Source: Treponema sp. (GTDB lineage Bacteria > Spirochaetota > Spirochaetia > Treponematales > Treponemataceae). Taken from it: a stretch of 64,000 nucleotides of DNA. Location: positions 62,001 to 126,000 of the forward strand of contig JAILKS010000022.1 in assembly GCA_024693715.1 (NCBI GenBank), in the 5' to 3' direction. Position 1 is the first letter of the stretch, and each line of letters starts with the position of its first letter. A program made the position numbers and the translations under genes. Below the pieces are notes generated by a model. That model was not told where the DNA came from, did no database searches, and saw nothing but the letters and a program-made list of their open reading frames with translations. This document shows, one piece after another, positions 53,972 to 63,795 of the stretch.

Positions 53972-54679
53972 CTATGAATAAAAGGAAAGCTTCTTTTCCA
54001 TCCTTCTGAAAGAAACAGAAACTACATAATTCATTACAAAATAAAATATTCCTGCTATCAAAAGCGGTGTAAACGAAACTAATCTGTTTGATGAACTTTT
54101 TGCATAAAACATCAATTCCTGAACGCTTAAAATCGTAACGAGCGATGTATCTTTTACAAGAGTAATTACTTCATTTCCCATAGCAGGAATAATACGTTTT
54201 ACAACCTGCGGAAGAATAATCCTGAAAAAAGTCTGCGCTCTGGAATAACCTAAAACTCTGGATGCTTCATATTGACCTTTAGGAATAGATTCAATTCCGC
54301 CACGATAAATCTCTGCAAAATATGCTGCATAATTGATTGAAAATGCTACAATAGATGCTGCAAAGGACGGAAATAAAATTGTAGTGTCAAAATATTTTAC
54401 CGCAATCAGCTTGGGAACAAAATAAACAATCAGCAACTGAAGCATGAGCGGAGTGCCACGGATGATTAAAAGAAAAACATTTGTAATTGAAGAAATGATT
54501 TTATTTTTTGACATTCTTCCTGTCGCTACAACAAAAGCAAAAGGAATAGCAAAAACAAGAGTAAGAATGAAAATACTTAAAGTGATTCCGCTTCCCTTCA
54601 GCATCGACAGAAGCATAGTAGAAAAATCTTCTGCAGCTTCTGACGACACGTGGAAAACGTTTATTAAAAATTCCTTCAC
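53972..54679 (-). CDS. Amino-acid ABC transporter permease
   Basis: 235 residues, HisM/GlnP family; five hydrophobic segments and the EAA loop KGQYEASRVLGYSRAQTFFRIILPQVV near residue 138. A single permease gene, so it probably forms a homodimer, unlike the two-permease system at 26992-28407. It starts four bases after the binding-protein stop. Confidence 0.92.
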   Translation of the reverse strand: MKEFLINVFHVSSEAAEDFSTMLLSMLKGSGITLSIFILTLVFAIPFAFVVATGRMSKNKIISSITNVFLLIIRGTPLMLQLLIVYFVPKLIAVKYFDTTILFPSFAASIVAFSINYAAYFAEIYRGGIESIPKGQYEASRVLGYSRAQTFFRIILPQVVKRIIPAMGNEVITLVKDTSLVTILSVQELMFYAKSSSNRLVSFTPLLIAGIFYFVMNYVVSVSFRRMEKKLSFYS

Positions 54680-54683
54680 AAAA

Positions 54684-55463
54684 CTACCAGTTAGAAATTA
54701 CCGAAATATCTTTTCCGAACCATTTTTCAGAAATCTTTGCAACAGTTCCGTCTTCAGACATTTCCTTTAAAGTTGAAACGATTTTATCACGTAGAGCCTT
54801 TCCCTTTTCATCGTTTCTAAAACCAATTCCGTAGCCTTCTTTTGCAAGACTTTCATCAATAACAACAAGAGGATCTCCTGAAACTGTAATCTGATAATTT
54901 GCAACGACACTGTCCATTACAACACCGTCTACACCACCGGCAAGAAGATCTGTAAGGGCAATAAGATTATCTTCATAATAAACAATCTTTCTAAGACTGT
55001 CTGCAAAACTCTTGTTATCATTTATTGCTTCTTCAGCACTTGAACCTGCCTGAACAGCGATGACCTTTGACGAAGCATCCTTAAGCGATTTGATTTTTCC
55101 GTCTTTTCTTACAACAAGCACCTGATCATTATCGAGATATGCCGGTGTAAAAGCCATTTTCTTTGTTCTTTCTTCTGTAATAGTAAAACCATTCCATATG
55201 CAGTCAATGCTTCCTGAAGAAAGCTCCATATCCTTTGCTTCCCAATTAATTGGTTTTGCAACAAATTCAAGATTAAGACGTTTTGCTGCTTCCTTTGCAA
55301 GATCAATATCATAGCCTGCAATTGTACCATCTGCCTGAGTAAATCCAAGCGGAGGGAAAGATGCATCAAGGCCAAGAACAAACTTTTTTTCATTTGATTT
55401 TTTACAGCCAGATGCTGTTAAAACTGATGCACACATTAAAAGTGCAAAAATAATTTTTTTCAT
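54684..55463 (-). CDS. Amino-acid ABC transporter substrate-binding lipoprotein
   Basis: 259 residues with signal peptide and lipobox (TASGC, Cys near residue 20). FVLGLDASFPPLGFTQADGTIAGYDIDLAKEAAKRL is the family 3 binding-protein signature; the acidic residue after GYDID contacts the ligand amino group. Immediately downstream of argH (20-base gap), so arginine or a precursor is a reasonable but unproven ligand. Confidence 0.88.
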   Translation of the reverse strand: MKKIIFALLMCASVLTASGCKKSNEKKFVLGLDASFPPLGFTQADGTIAGYDIDLAKEAAKRLNLEFVAKPINWEAKDMELSSGSIDCIWNGFTITEERTKKMAFTPAYLDNDQVLVVRKDGKIKSLKDASSKVIAVQAGSSAEEAINDNKSFADSLRKIVYYEDNLIALTDLLAGGVDGVVMDSVVANYQITVSGDPLVVIDESLAKEGYGIGFRNDEKGKALRDKIVSTLKEMSEDGTVAKISEKWFGKDISVISNW

Positions 55464-55482
55464 TTTATATAACCCCTTATAA

Positions 55483-56904
55483 TTATTTAGTGCTGTTTTG
55501 TTTTATAAAATCTTTCAAGACAATAAGCTGTTCTTTTACCTTTGACGAAGAAGGTCCACCATCAGTTTTTCTTGAATTAACACTGTTTTCAATTGTAATA
55601 TAAGAAAAAATATCTTCTTCAAAAAGATCTGAACATTCCCTGAAAGTGCTGAACGGAAGCTGTTCCAGTTCACAATTATTTTCAATGGCAATTCGTACAA
55701 GCTTTGCCGAAACACCATGAGCAGTTCTAAACGGAAGCCCCTTGCATACAAGATAATCTGCAATATCTGTCGCATTAAGATAACCGCCCCTGCACTGTTC
55801 CTTCATTTTGTTTACATTCCATTTTGCAGTAGAAATCATCTGTGTAAAAACATTAATACATGAAAGAACAGTATCACAGGCATCAAAAAGACTTTCCTTA
55901 TCTTCCTGCATATCTCTATCATAAGCAAGAGGAAGTCCCTTCATCATTGTCAAAAGAGCAATTAAATCGCCGTAAACTTTACCTGTTCGTCCGCGTATCA
56001 ATTCTGCAAAATCAGGATTTTTTTTCTGCGGCATGATAGAGCTTCCTGTTGACCATTTTTCACTCAAATCAATAAAAGAAAATTCCTGTGTTGCCCACAA
56101 AACTATTTCTTCACATGCTCGGCTTAAATGCATCTGAGTTATGGAAAGATTGGCAGCAGTTTCAAGACAATAATCTCTGTCTGAAACACTATCCAGTGAA
56201 TTCTGAGTAATAGAAGAAAAGCCTAATTCTTTTGCTTCAAATTTTCTGTCCAGCGGAAGACCGCTTCCTGCAAGCGCACACGAACCGATTGGTGAAATGT
56301 CAATTCGTTTTAAAGAATCCTTCAGACGGTCAAAATCCCTCGTAAACATCCATGCCCATGCCAGAAGATGATGAGCAAGAGTTACAGGCTGAGCATGCTG
56401 CATATGAGTAAAGCCGGGGATAATTGTTTCCGTATGATTTTCCGCAATTTTTGCAAGTCCACTGATTAAAGTTAAAAGACTGTCCTGAATCTGTGGAATA
56501 AATCTTTTAAGATAAAGCCTTTCATCAAGTGCAATCTGATCATTGCGGCTTCTTCCTGTATGAACTTTTTTTCCAGCCTCACCTATTCTGTCTGTCAAAG
56601 TCGCTTCTATAAAAGAATGAATATCTTCTGCAGAATAATCTATCTTTAGTTTACCGGCAAGTAAATCTTCTTGAATGGATTTTAATCCCTCAGTAATTTT
56701 CATTTCTTCTTCTTTAGAAATGATTTTTGCCTTACCAAGCATTTTTGCATGAGCGACGCTTCCCTTTATATCATCAAAGGCCATTCGTTCATCAACATAA
56801 ATTGAAGTTTCAAAATCGACTGCCAGTGCATCAGGACCTTCCTCAAAACGTCCATGCCAGAGTGCCGCATGATTATCTTTAGTTATTGTTCCGTGTGTAG
56901 ACAT
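55483..56904 (-). CDS. argH: Argininosuccinate lyase
   Basis: 473 residues. Splits argininosuccinate to arginine and fumarate, last step of arginine synthesis. ALWHGRF at the N-terminus, HTGRSRNDQIALD near residue 106, and the fumarase-superfamily signature GSSIMPQKKNPD near residue 278 with the catalytic loop Ser. The start MSTHGT at 56904 fits the family; a longer frame from 56940 starts at the promoter. No Shine-Dalgarno; the -10 box is seven bases upstream, so probably leaderless. Confidence 0.95.
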   Translation of the reverse strand: MSTHGTITKDNHAALWHGRFEEGPDALAVDFETSIYVDERMAFDDIKGSVAHAKMLGKAKIISKEEEMKITEGLKSIQEDLLAGKLKIDYSAEDIHSFIEATLTDRIGEAGKKVHTGRSRNDQIALDERLYLKRFIPQIQDSLLTLISGLAKIAENHTETIIPGFTHMQHAQPVTLAHHLLAWAWMFTRDFDRLKDSLKRIDISPIGSCALAGSGLPLDRKFEAKELGFSSITQNSLDSVSDRDYCLETAANLSITQMHLSRACEEIVLWATQEFSFIDLSEKWSTGSSIMPQKKNPDFAELIRGRTGKVYGDLIALLTMMKGLPLAYDRDMQEDKESLFDACDTVLSCINVFTQMISTAKWNVNKMKEQCRGGYLNATDIADYLVCKGLPFRTAHGVSAKLVRIAIENNCELEQLPFSTFRECSDLFEEDIFSYITIENSVNSRKTDGGPSSSKVKEQLIVLKDFIKQNSTK

Positions 56905-56940
56905 ATTAATTATTATAGAGAAAAAAAAGATGGTGTTCAA
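56905..56940 (-). promoter_or_regulatory. argH promoter, probable leaderless mRNA
   Basis: TTGAAC (56935-56940), 17-base spacer, TATAAT (56912-56917), then seven A/T-rich bases to the ATG at 56904. No Shine-Dalgarno. Confidence 0.6.
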
Positions 56941-56941
56941 T

Positions 56942-56976
56942 AAAAAAAGACTGCCGGCATTAAGTCAGCAGTCTTT
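56942..56976 (-). terminator. Terminator of the sugar-binding-protein gene
   Basis: AAAAGACTGC/GCAGTCTTTT arms with a CTG/CGG inner extension, followed on the minus strand by seven T. It lies between the binding-protein stop (57005) and the argH promoter. The A-run on the other side makes it potentially bidirectional. Confidence 0.85.
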
Positions 56977-57004
56977 TACAAAAAGTTTATCAGTCGATAA
57001 TCAA

Positions 57005-58390
57005 CTATTTGTTGCAGTCATCCAAAATTGCCTGCCAGCTTGGAGCGAGTGCTTCATAAGCTTCCTGAGGTGTCTGGTAACCGCCACAAATTCCCCATGT
57101 AATTTCTGAAGAGTTAAGTCCAGGAACTACAACGTCGAAACGTGGGTTTGGATTGTCAACCATGTACTGAAGTGTTTCATCAACAGCTCTTTCATCAGAG
57201 AATGCTGCATAGTAACCAGCTTTCCAAGAATCTGGATCATTATATCCAGGAACTGGATCTGACCAGAGGTCATAAGCCTGCATGATCTTTTCTGCACGAT
57301 CATGGTCATAACAAGCAGGAATTGTAAAGATGTTATCGTTGTTGATTGTTCTATATGCAGTACCTTTTGGTCCAAGTGGGAAACATACAAATCCATAATC
57401 ATCTTTCATATTGTCATGGAATCTATTTCCTGGCATAGCAAGGTATTCCTGGTCAGTTGCAAATGCAGCTTCACCATTGATGAATGATGCATAGAACCAA
57501 TCCCAGTTTGAACCTTCTGGCTGTGGCATCTGATATTCTTTGAACATATGAGCAATCCAGTTCCATGCTTCCATAGCATTTTCTGAATTAGCTACGTTCT
57601 GATATTTACCGTTAGCATCTGGAAGAATAATAGCAGCATTGTTTGAGTCAAGAGCACTGAATGAGAATTCAGAGTTGAATGCAGCCATAGCATACTGATC
57701 GATAATACCGTCGTTATCTGTATCTTTTGTTAAAGCTTTACAGATTTCTTCAAATGTATCCCATGTCCATTTTCCATCTTTCTGAAGATCATAAATATAA
57801 TCAGCTGTGAAACCATTTTCTTCAAGAATTCTCTTGTTGAAGAATACACCATTTCTTGGTTCAGGCATTGCAGGGTTAAAACCATAGAAAGAAGAACCTT
57901 TAGATGTCTGTTTAATAACACCCTGATTCCACTTAGATTTCTTCCAGTCTACCTTGAACTGTGACAAATCCCAGAAAAGATTGTTTTTCATACCTGTTGG
58001 GAATGAACGACCATCATTTACGAAAATGTAGTTTTCATCTCCACCAGTTGTACAGAAATTCTGAATGATTTCAGGATGTCCACCCCAACCACCGCTTGAT
58101 TTCTGAACGATAGAAACATTGTATGTATCACATACCCACTGTTTCCATGCTTTTTCGTCTTCCTGCTGTTTAGATGCAGCCGGTGCATCTGGATCTGACC
58201 ACCAGTCAAGAACTACGATTTCCATTTTGTCAAAGTCAAAAACTTTGTTTGTTGCAGGGTCCTTCTGTTTCTTCTGTTTAGCAAAAGATGAACTTCCAGA
58301 AGCTCCTGAAGCTCCGCCTTTTTTGCTGCAGCCGATAGCGAGCATTGATACTGCTGCTACTGCGAGCACGATACTTGCGATTTTTTTCAT
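57005..58390 (-). CDS. CUT1-type sugar ABC transporter substrate-binding lipoprotein
   Basis: 461 residues; signal peptide with lipobox (LAIGC, Cys near residue 21) then a Gly/Ser linker. Residues beyond 50 are a family 1 extracellular binding protein (DFDKMEIVVLDWWSDPDAPA; INGEAAFATDQEYLAMPG). Trp-rich segments suit a carbohydrate ligand. It has its own promoter downstream of a terminator, so it can be made in excess over the permeases at 58544-60437. Ligand not predictable. Confidence 0.87.
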   Translation of the reverse strand: MKKIASIVLAVAAVSMLAIGCSKKGGASGASGSSSFAKQKKQKDPATNKVFDFDKMEIVVLDWWSDPDAPAASKQQEDEKAWKQWVCDTYNVSIVQKSSGGWGGHPEIIQNFCTTGGDENYIFVNDGRSFPTGMKNNLFWDLSQFKVDWKKSKWNQGVIKQTSKGSSFYGFNPAMPEPRNGVFFNKRILEENGFTADYIYDLQKDGKWTWDTFEEICKALTKDTDNDGIIDQYAMAAFNSEFSFSALDSNNAAIILPDANGKYQNVANSENAMEAWNWIAHMFKEYQMPQPEGSNWDWFYASFINGEAAFATDQEYLAMPGNRFHDNMKDDYGFVCFPLGPKGTAYRTINNDNIFTIPACYDHDRAEKIMQAYDLWSDPVPGYNDPDSWKAGYYAAFSDERAVDETLQYMVDNPNPRFDVVVPGLNSSEITWGICGGYQTPQEAYEALAPSWQAILDDCNK

Positions 58391-58425
58391 ACGAAAAATA
58401 CTCCTTTTAGAACTTTCTATTATAA

Positions 58426-58440
58426 TCCGTATACAACGGA
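58426..58440 (-). promoter_or_regulatory. Candidate operator in the binding-protein leader
   Basis: TCCGT-N5-ACGGA inverted repeat located between the -10 (58456-58461) and the start codon. The position suits repression by a sugar-responsive regulator. No regulator gene is visible nearby. Confidence 0.35.
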
Positions 58441-58455
58441 ACGTTCTTAATGATA

Positions 58456-58484
58456 ATTATAGCATTTTTATTCTAAAGCGACAA
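58456..58484 (-). promoter_or_regulatory. Promoter of the sugar-binding-protein gene
   Basis: TTGTCG (58479-58484), 17-base spacer, TATAAT (58456-58461) on the minus strand, about 65 bases before the start at 58390, which has AAAGGAG. Confidence 0.7.
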
Positions 58485-58487
58485 AAG

Positions 58488-58522
58488 AAAAATACTAAAT
58501 TTTCAAAAAATAGTATTTTTTC
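58488..58522 (-). terminator. Terminator after the sugar permease genes
   Basis: AAAAATACTA pairs with TAGTATTTTT, then CTTTT on the minus strand, 22 bases after the permease stop. It is A/T-only in the stem apart from one G-C pair per arm, so may be leaky. Confidence 0.6.
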
Positions 58523-58543
58523 CCTATCCTTTTTAACGTTTTT

Positions 58544-59512
58544 TTAACCTTTTACACCTGTTGAAGCAAGACTTTCTACAAATAATTTCTGACAGAACAG
58601 ATAAAGAATAATTACAGGAATTATTAAAAGCAAGGTTGCAGTAGAAAGAATTGCATTTGAATATCCTACAGGAGCAAGGGAATTTACGCCGTTAATCTTA
58701 GATAGATACTGTCCGAATCTTTCGACAATACCGGAAATCTGGATTGCAAGAAGCTTAATCTTTCCCAAAAAAAGTTGTGCGTAAAAACCGTCGGTCCACT
58801 GCCATACAAAACTGAAAAGAAAGCATGAAGTTAAAATAGGTTTTGCACCTGGAATCATGATTCTGAAAAAAGTCTTTATAGGACCGCAACCGTCAACATA
58901 AGCTGCTTCTTCAAGTTCAAACGGGAAGCCCAGAAAATACTGACGTATCATGAAAATATATAATCCATTTTTCAACCCCATACATCCAAGACACATAAGA
59001 ATATAAGGAATCGGTGTACCTCGAAGATTAAATTCCATTCCAAAGATTTTAAAGTATCTGAAATGAAGATAAAGCGAAGTAGAAATTGTCTGAGGCGGAA
59101 TAAGAATGATTAAAATTACACAGAAGAACCAGAATCTCTTGAGTGGAAAATTAAATCTTGAAAAACCGTAACCGACAAGCGAACATACAAAAACTTCAAT
59201 TACAGAAACCAGCAGGGAAACCCAGACTGTGTTGAACAAAGTCCTTTTATAATCCATGAGCAGAGAAGCAATTTTCCAGTTATTTACAGAAAAATGCTTT
59301 GGCACAACGATAATGGTTGTATCGTATAAATCTTTTTCAGACATAAAACTCAAGGATATTTTATTAAGAATAGGCTGAAGAATCATGAAGCAAAGACCGA
59401 AAAGCAGGATTCCACGAAAAATTGAAATCACCCATTTTTTAGAGGTCTCTTTTAATAATAAACCGTTAGAAGCTTCGTTACGCTCCCAGAAAGAACGTGT
59501 ATCATTAGTCAT
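58544..59512 (-). CDS. CUT1 sugar ABC transporter permease (MalG-like)
   Basis: 322 residues, six predicted membrane helices. The EAA loop FELEEAAYVDGCGPIKTFFRIMIPGAKP near residue 200 is characteristic. Overlaps the end of the MalF-like gene by eight bases. No ATPase gene is in this cluster; such systems commonly borrow a shared MsmK-type ATPase. Confidence 0.9.
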   Translation of the reverse strand: MTNDTRSFWERNEASNGLLLKETSKKWVISIFRGILLFGLCFMILQPILNKISLSFMSEKDLYDTTIIVVPKHFSVNNWKIASLLMDYKRTLFNTVWVSLLVSVIEVFVCSLVGYGFSRFNFPLKRFWFFCVILIILIPPQTISTSLYLHFRYFKIFGMEFNLRGTPIPYILMCLGCMGLKNGLYIFMIRQYFLGFPFELEEAAYVDGCGPIKTFFRIMIPGAKPILTSCFLFSFVWQWTDGFYAQLFLGKIKLLAIQISGIVERFGQYLSKINGVNSLAPVGYSNAILSTATLLLIIPVIILYLFCQKLFVESLASTGVKG

Positions 59513-60437
59513 AATTGTATACCACCTTAGAAATGATGAATGAAGAAATACCGATTATTATCATACAAACGATAAAATATATCCATGACATGGCAGAACT
59601 GAAGCCGTAATTCATTTGTATTACAAGCTGTTCATTTATCTTTTGCATAATCTGATTATCTGTCTTCATAAAGAAATCAACTATTGTATAAATCCAGCAT
59701 ACAAGGAGAAGCGGTGTAACCATAGGTACTGTAATTTTCCATAATTTTTCCCAGGCAGTACAGCCTTCCATATCTGCTGCTTCAAACATACTTGGAGAAA
59801 TATTCTGTAATCCTGAAAGGAAAATAATAATCTGAATACCGGAAGCCATCGCTACATCATAAATGGAATCTATTATTTCAAACAGAATCTCAAAAGCTTT
59901 TGTTAATGTAGAACTTTGAGTTCCCGATGTAGTTTTAAGGATATCTTCTATAACCGTAGTAATACTGTTGGAATTACCAGCCTCTTCGATAGTTGACTTC
60001 AAACTCTGCATCGTAACGTTGCTGTATTCAAGTCCTACAAGAACTCCCGAAGAAAGGATTACGGCAAGAAAGAAAACAGATCTGGCAAGCGCACGTCCCT
60101 TAAACTTCTGATTTAACAACAAAGCAACAAAAAAGCTGAATACAATTGTTGCCAGTGAACGAAAGAACATCTGCCCTATTGATTCTACAAGCATTCTGTT
60201 AAAATCAGGGTCAAAAGCAAGAGCCCTTTTATAATTCTGAAAATTATTCCAGACATAACTGAAACCATCCTTAGAAACATTAACATCATTAAGACTCATA
60301 TTAAAGGATGAACAAAGAGGCTTTATCATAAAGAAAATAAAACCAAGTATAAAAGGCAGAATAAACAGATAACCGTAAAATCCGCGTCGTCTGGCAAGAC
60401 CAATATTTTTCTTATGCTTCTTTAATTTTAAAGCCAT
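59505..60437 (-). CDS. CUT1 sugar ABC transporter permease (MalF-like)
   Basis: 310 residues with six hydrophobic segments. The EAA loop SPSMFEAADMEGCTAWEKLWKITVPM lies near residue 223. A predicted periplasmic stretch around residues 155-190 (Ser/Thr-rich) is longer than in many homologues. GGAGG precedes the ATG; one base separates it from the DUF5696 stop. Confidence 0.88.
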   Translation of the reverse strand: MALKLKKHKKNIGLARRRGFYGYLFILPFILGFIFFMIKPLCSSFNMSLNDVNVSKDGFSYVWNNFQNYKRALAFDPDFNRMLVESIGQMFFRSLATIVFSFFVALLLNQKFKGRALARSVFFLAVILSSGVLVGLEYSNVTMQSLKSTIEEAGNSNSITTVIEDILKTTSGTQSSTLTKAFEILFEIIDSIYDVAMASGIQIIIFLSGLQNISPSMFEAADMEGCTAWEKLWKITVPMVTPLLLVCWIYTIVDFFMKTDNQIMQKINEQLVIQMNYGFSSAMSWIYFIVCMIIIGISSFIISKVVYNYD

Positions 60438-60438
60438 A

Positions 60439-63102
60439 TTACTTTTCCTCCTGAACTATAAAGCTTCTTGGAGCGACTACAATTCCATTTTCAGTTGTGA
60501 AAGGAACATAACCGAAGTTTACAAAAACCTTACAGCCGTTATCAAATACAGTTACAGTAACCGATTCATTAAGATATTCATGATCTTCTATAAGAGCATT
60601 TGAAACCTTGCCTATTTTCTGATTATAGTCTTTATAAATTCCAGAAATTTTATCTTTATTACTTTCAAAGTTTGCGCAGTAATATTCCGTATAATATGTT
60701 TCCTGAATTTTTTCTTCACCTGCACCCATAACAGAAAAATTCAAACCGGCACCACACTCTGCAGACTCAAGAAGAATCTGTTCACCTTCATACGAAAGAT
60801 TATAACTCAAACCGGTAAAGTTTCTGTAACCGTGAAGCGCAATCTGATAGAATGGAACAGGACGGTCAAGAATTGCGTAAGCATTACCGTGAAAATTCAT
60901 ATTTGTAATCACATCTGCTGTTTTTACTGCATAAGAATTTCCGGCATTTACCATTACTGAAAGTCCATTATCCTTTGCCTGATTAAATCTTTCAACCTGC
61001 TGATTTTTTGCCGTTTCTCTCGAAACTATACGGGTATCATTATAATCACCGGAAAGCAAATATCCGTTATCTCTGAACGAAATGCCTTTAAAACCGTTGT
61101 GAAGTGTACTGTTAATGAACACTCCTGTATTTCTATCAATTACCTTAGGATTAAGAAGATAATAAGTATCACGCTCCTTTTCTTTTCCGTACCAGAGTGC
61201 AGAATATTCACTTAATTTACAGATTTCAGAGCTTGCAAAACGCGCAGGTGTTGAAAATCTGTTTACTCCCTTAAAAATACCTGAACGGTATGCGAACTGA
61301 ACCATTCCGTCAAGATAAACCTTAATGTCTGAATTATCAGAAGCGCTGCTCAAAGCCTTGAACTCTTTTTTATTTCCAAGCTGCTTTATTATTCGAAGCT
61401 TATTAAAGTTCACCGGCCGAATTCCTTCATTCACAAAACCAAGAAGCTTAACCTGTGCATTATCCAAACCTAAGCCTGAAAGTTTACCGATAATATCCTT
61501 TGCCTCTGTATAACTTGTAAGCATGTAAGGCTTAACCTTTGGAATACCGAGAATCTGCTGTGTTTTATCAATTGCTCCTATAATTTCAACAGAAACAGGA
61601 ACCTTTTTATTATTTACCTTCTTATCTTTTGCAAACAGATATTCTCTATATGCCTTTGCCATATCTACGTAATCAGGGCTGTCAACAAATTTATAAACCT
61701 GACGGATTTTTTCTCCGTATGGAAGATGCTTTTCAAAGGAATACTGCGCACTGATGTTACGGACAGAAACTTCAAACTGCTCGCTATGAAGCATTTTATA
61801 TTCAGCACGAACATAATTATAACTTCCAAGCTTTCCGGCAATTTCTGCAGTTACACCACCATAAGCATCACCCTCTTCCATAATTGAGATGAAAGAAGAA
61901 TCCTCATATGCCATACCAAAAACAGGGAATGCAACTCTTGTTTCGGTAATAACACCCTTACGGTCCTTTGCATAATCCCAGCCGTAACAGTCAGCATAAT
62001 AATTGCTCTGTCTTGTTTTTCCATTATTAAAATCAATAAGATATCCGCAGCCCTCAGGAACAAGCATATATCCCTTATCTTCCGGACCGGCACAACCAAA
62101 ATATGGAAGAACGGCAACTCTTACCAGAGGATATTTATTTTTGTACGATATTTCATCAAACGGAATTTCTACAGCAAGACCATCATCTGTTAAAGAATAA
62201 TTAACGGTGATATTGAATGAAGGAACATCTTTAATTGAACTTTCCTTATACATTTCCTTCGATTCATTGTAATCTTCCATTGTATAACCGGCTTTTGCGA
62301 ACAACTGTTCTGTTCGTTCCTTCTGATATGCCTTTAAGTTATCAAAGACAAGATAAAGTTCATCACTTTTGATATGAGGATATTTTTCAAGAAGCTCTTC
62401 TTTTTTCTGCTGATTCAAATCATCGTAAACATATTTATGATAGTAGCTTGAAATTTTGTTTGCATCTGACTTTGACATTTTTGAAAGCCATTCATCCATT
62501 TCTTTTCCATAAATTACAAGCGGTATGATATATTCACGATCCATCTGACCGACTGTATATTGAACGGAAATAACATCTTTATTTTTTGATACATTGTAAA
62601 AATTTCGTTTTACGCTGTTCATGAATACATCGTAAACTTCTTCAACACCATTTTCTGTCGAATATCTTAGTAATACCGGTGACTGCATCAAATTCTTTTC
62701 TTTAGGAAGAGCAATAGGATCATTCTGAGTTTCAGGATTATTAGAATACCACACATGTCCTGTATTTTTCTGAAGAATTGTAAATTGTGTAGTCAAAGGA
62801 TCAAGCTCAAACCTGATTTTATTGTTTTCAAGCACATAAGATTCAGGCTGCTTCTTTTCATCATATTCATAGTAATTAAAATCAGGATCTACAGCATTAC
62901 TTACCTGTACAAGCCTTATTACAATATAAGTAATAAAAGCTGCAATAAGTAAAAAGAATACGAGACCAATATAAAACTTTTTAGTCGGCTTATGAAATTT
63001 AAAATTATTTGTTTTCATTGGCTTTGGACGACCAATGTACCATTCAGGATATTTAGATTTCTTAACCTTTGAAGTTTTTTCTTTCTTTATTTTCTCTTTC
63101 AT
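60439..63102 (-). CDS. DUF5696 membrane-anchored exported protein
   Basis: 887 residues. A Lys-rich cytoplasmic start (about 45 residues) and one membrane helix (IGLVFFLLIAAFITYIVI), then a large extracytoplasmic region that matches DUF5696 in layout. It contains segments reminiscent of glycoside-hydrolase barrels (YGWDYAKD; FVNEGIRPVN), but no catalytic pair is assigned. The ATG at 63102 has GGAGG nine bases upstream; one at 63108 is too close. Co-transcription with CUT1 permeases suggests a role in polysaccharide handling at the envelope. Confidence 0.78.
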   Translation of the reverse strand: MKEKIKKEKTSKVKKSKYPEWYIGRPKPMKTNNFKFHKPTKKFYIGLVFFLLIAAFITYIVIRLVQVSNAVDPDFNYYEYDEKKQPESYVLENNKIRFELDPLTTQFTILQKNTGHVWYSNNPETQNDPIALPKEKNLMQSPVLLRYSTENGVEEVYDVFMNSVKRNFYNVSKNKDVISVQYTVGQMDREYIIPLVIYGKEMDEWLSKMSKSDANKISSYYHKYVYDDLNQQKKEELLEKYPHIKSDELYLVFDNLKAYQKERTEQLFAKAGYTMEDYNESKEMYKESSIKDVPSFNITVNYSLTDDGLAVEIPFDEISYKNKYPLVRVAVLPYFGCAGPEDKGYMLVPEGCGYLIDFNNGKTRQSNYYADCYGWDYAKDRKGVITETRVAFPVFGMAYEDSSFISIMEEGDAYGGVTAEIAGKLGSYNYVRAEYKMLHSEQFEVSVRNISAQYSFEKHLPYGEKIRQVYKFVDSPDYVDMAKAYREYLFAKDKKVNNKKVPVSVEIIGAIDKTQQILGIPKVKPYMLTSYTEAKDIIGKLSGLGLDNAQVKLLGFVNEGIRPVNFNKLRIIKQLGNKKEFKALSSASDNSDIKVYLDGMVQFAYRSGIFKGVNRFSTPARFASSEICKLSEYSALWYGKEKERDTYYLLNPKVIDRNTGVFINSTLHNGFKGISFRDNGYLLSGDYNDTRIVSRETAKNQQVERFNQAKDNGLSVMVNAGNSYAVKTADVITNMNFHGNAYAILDRPVPFYQIALHGYRNFTGLSYNLSYEGEQILLESAECGAGLNFSVMGAGEEKIQETYYTEYYCANFESNKDKISGIYKDYNQKIGKVSNALIEDHEYLNESVTVTVFDNGCKVFVNFGYVPFTTENGIVVAPRSFIVQEEK

Positions 63103-63117
63103 TTTCATAAACCTCCG

Positions 63118-63795
63118 TTAATCCAACCTGAACATAATTTCCCTTGCCAGAGAAACGAAGTATGCGACACCCTGTGAAATTACACTGAAGAATAACAGCA
63201 TGATAAAAATAAAGACTGCCATTCCAAAAAGTGTAAACACAGTAAACAAAATCGTTTTACCGAAGGAATACTGATTAATCATCATCATTGCCATAAAGAT
63301 GAGTATTAAACACCATAAAAGTGATATAACGCCGAAAGTTGTGTAAAAGGCCTCTTCATCCATAAGCAGAAAATGACTTGCGATAATCAAAGGAAGCTGA
63401 ATCAATACATAAGGAGTAAATGCATAACAGGTACCCATATATATCTGACCGAGCCTGCCTTTTCCGTCGAACAAAGTCGTTACACCCCAGTTACACAAAC
63501 AAAATACAATCAGTGGAAGAAGAATGGCCGCAATCTGAATCAGAATATTTGTACGGTCCCAGTTTATATCTACAAAAAGAAAACTTGAAAACTGAAGACG
63601 CCATATTCTGGTAATGAGAGTTAAAATCAGTATCGTATTTGCAGCCGCATAAGATCCTCTGTTTGCATGAATCAAATCCCAGTAACCGTCTGCCGGATGG
63701 AAAATTACATACAAAGCATATTTAAGTGTGCTTAAATAATGTGACCAGGTCTCTTTTTGACCTAATTTTTTGAATTTCTTAGTTATATAGCTCAT
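63118..63795 (-). CDS. YIP1-family membrane protein
   Basis: 225 residues with about five hydrophobic segments; HPADGYWDLIH near residue 33 is typical of bacterial Yip1-domain proteins. Function unknown. It commonly accompanies DUF5696 and sugar transport genes. The start overlaps the stop of the upstream gene (ATGA). Confidence 0.75.
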   Translation of the reverse strand: MSYITKKFKKLGQKETWSHYLSTLKYALYVIFHPADGYWDLIHANRGSYAAANTILILTLITRIWRLQFSSFLFVDINWDRTNILIQIAAILLPLIVFCLCNWGVTTLFDGKGRLGQIYMGTCYAFTPYVLIQLPLIIASHFLLMDEEAFYTTFGVISLLWCLILIFMAMMMINQYSFGKTILFTVFTLFGMAVFIFIMLLFFSVISQGVAYFVSLAREIMFRLD

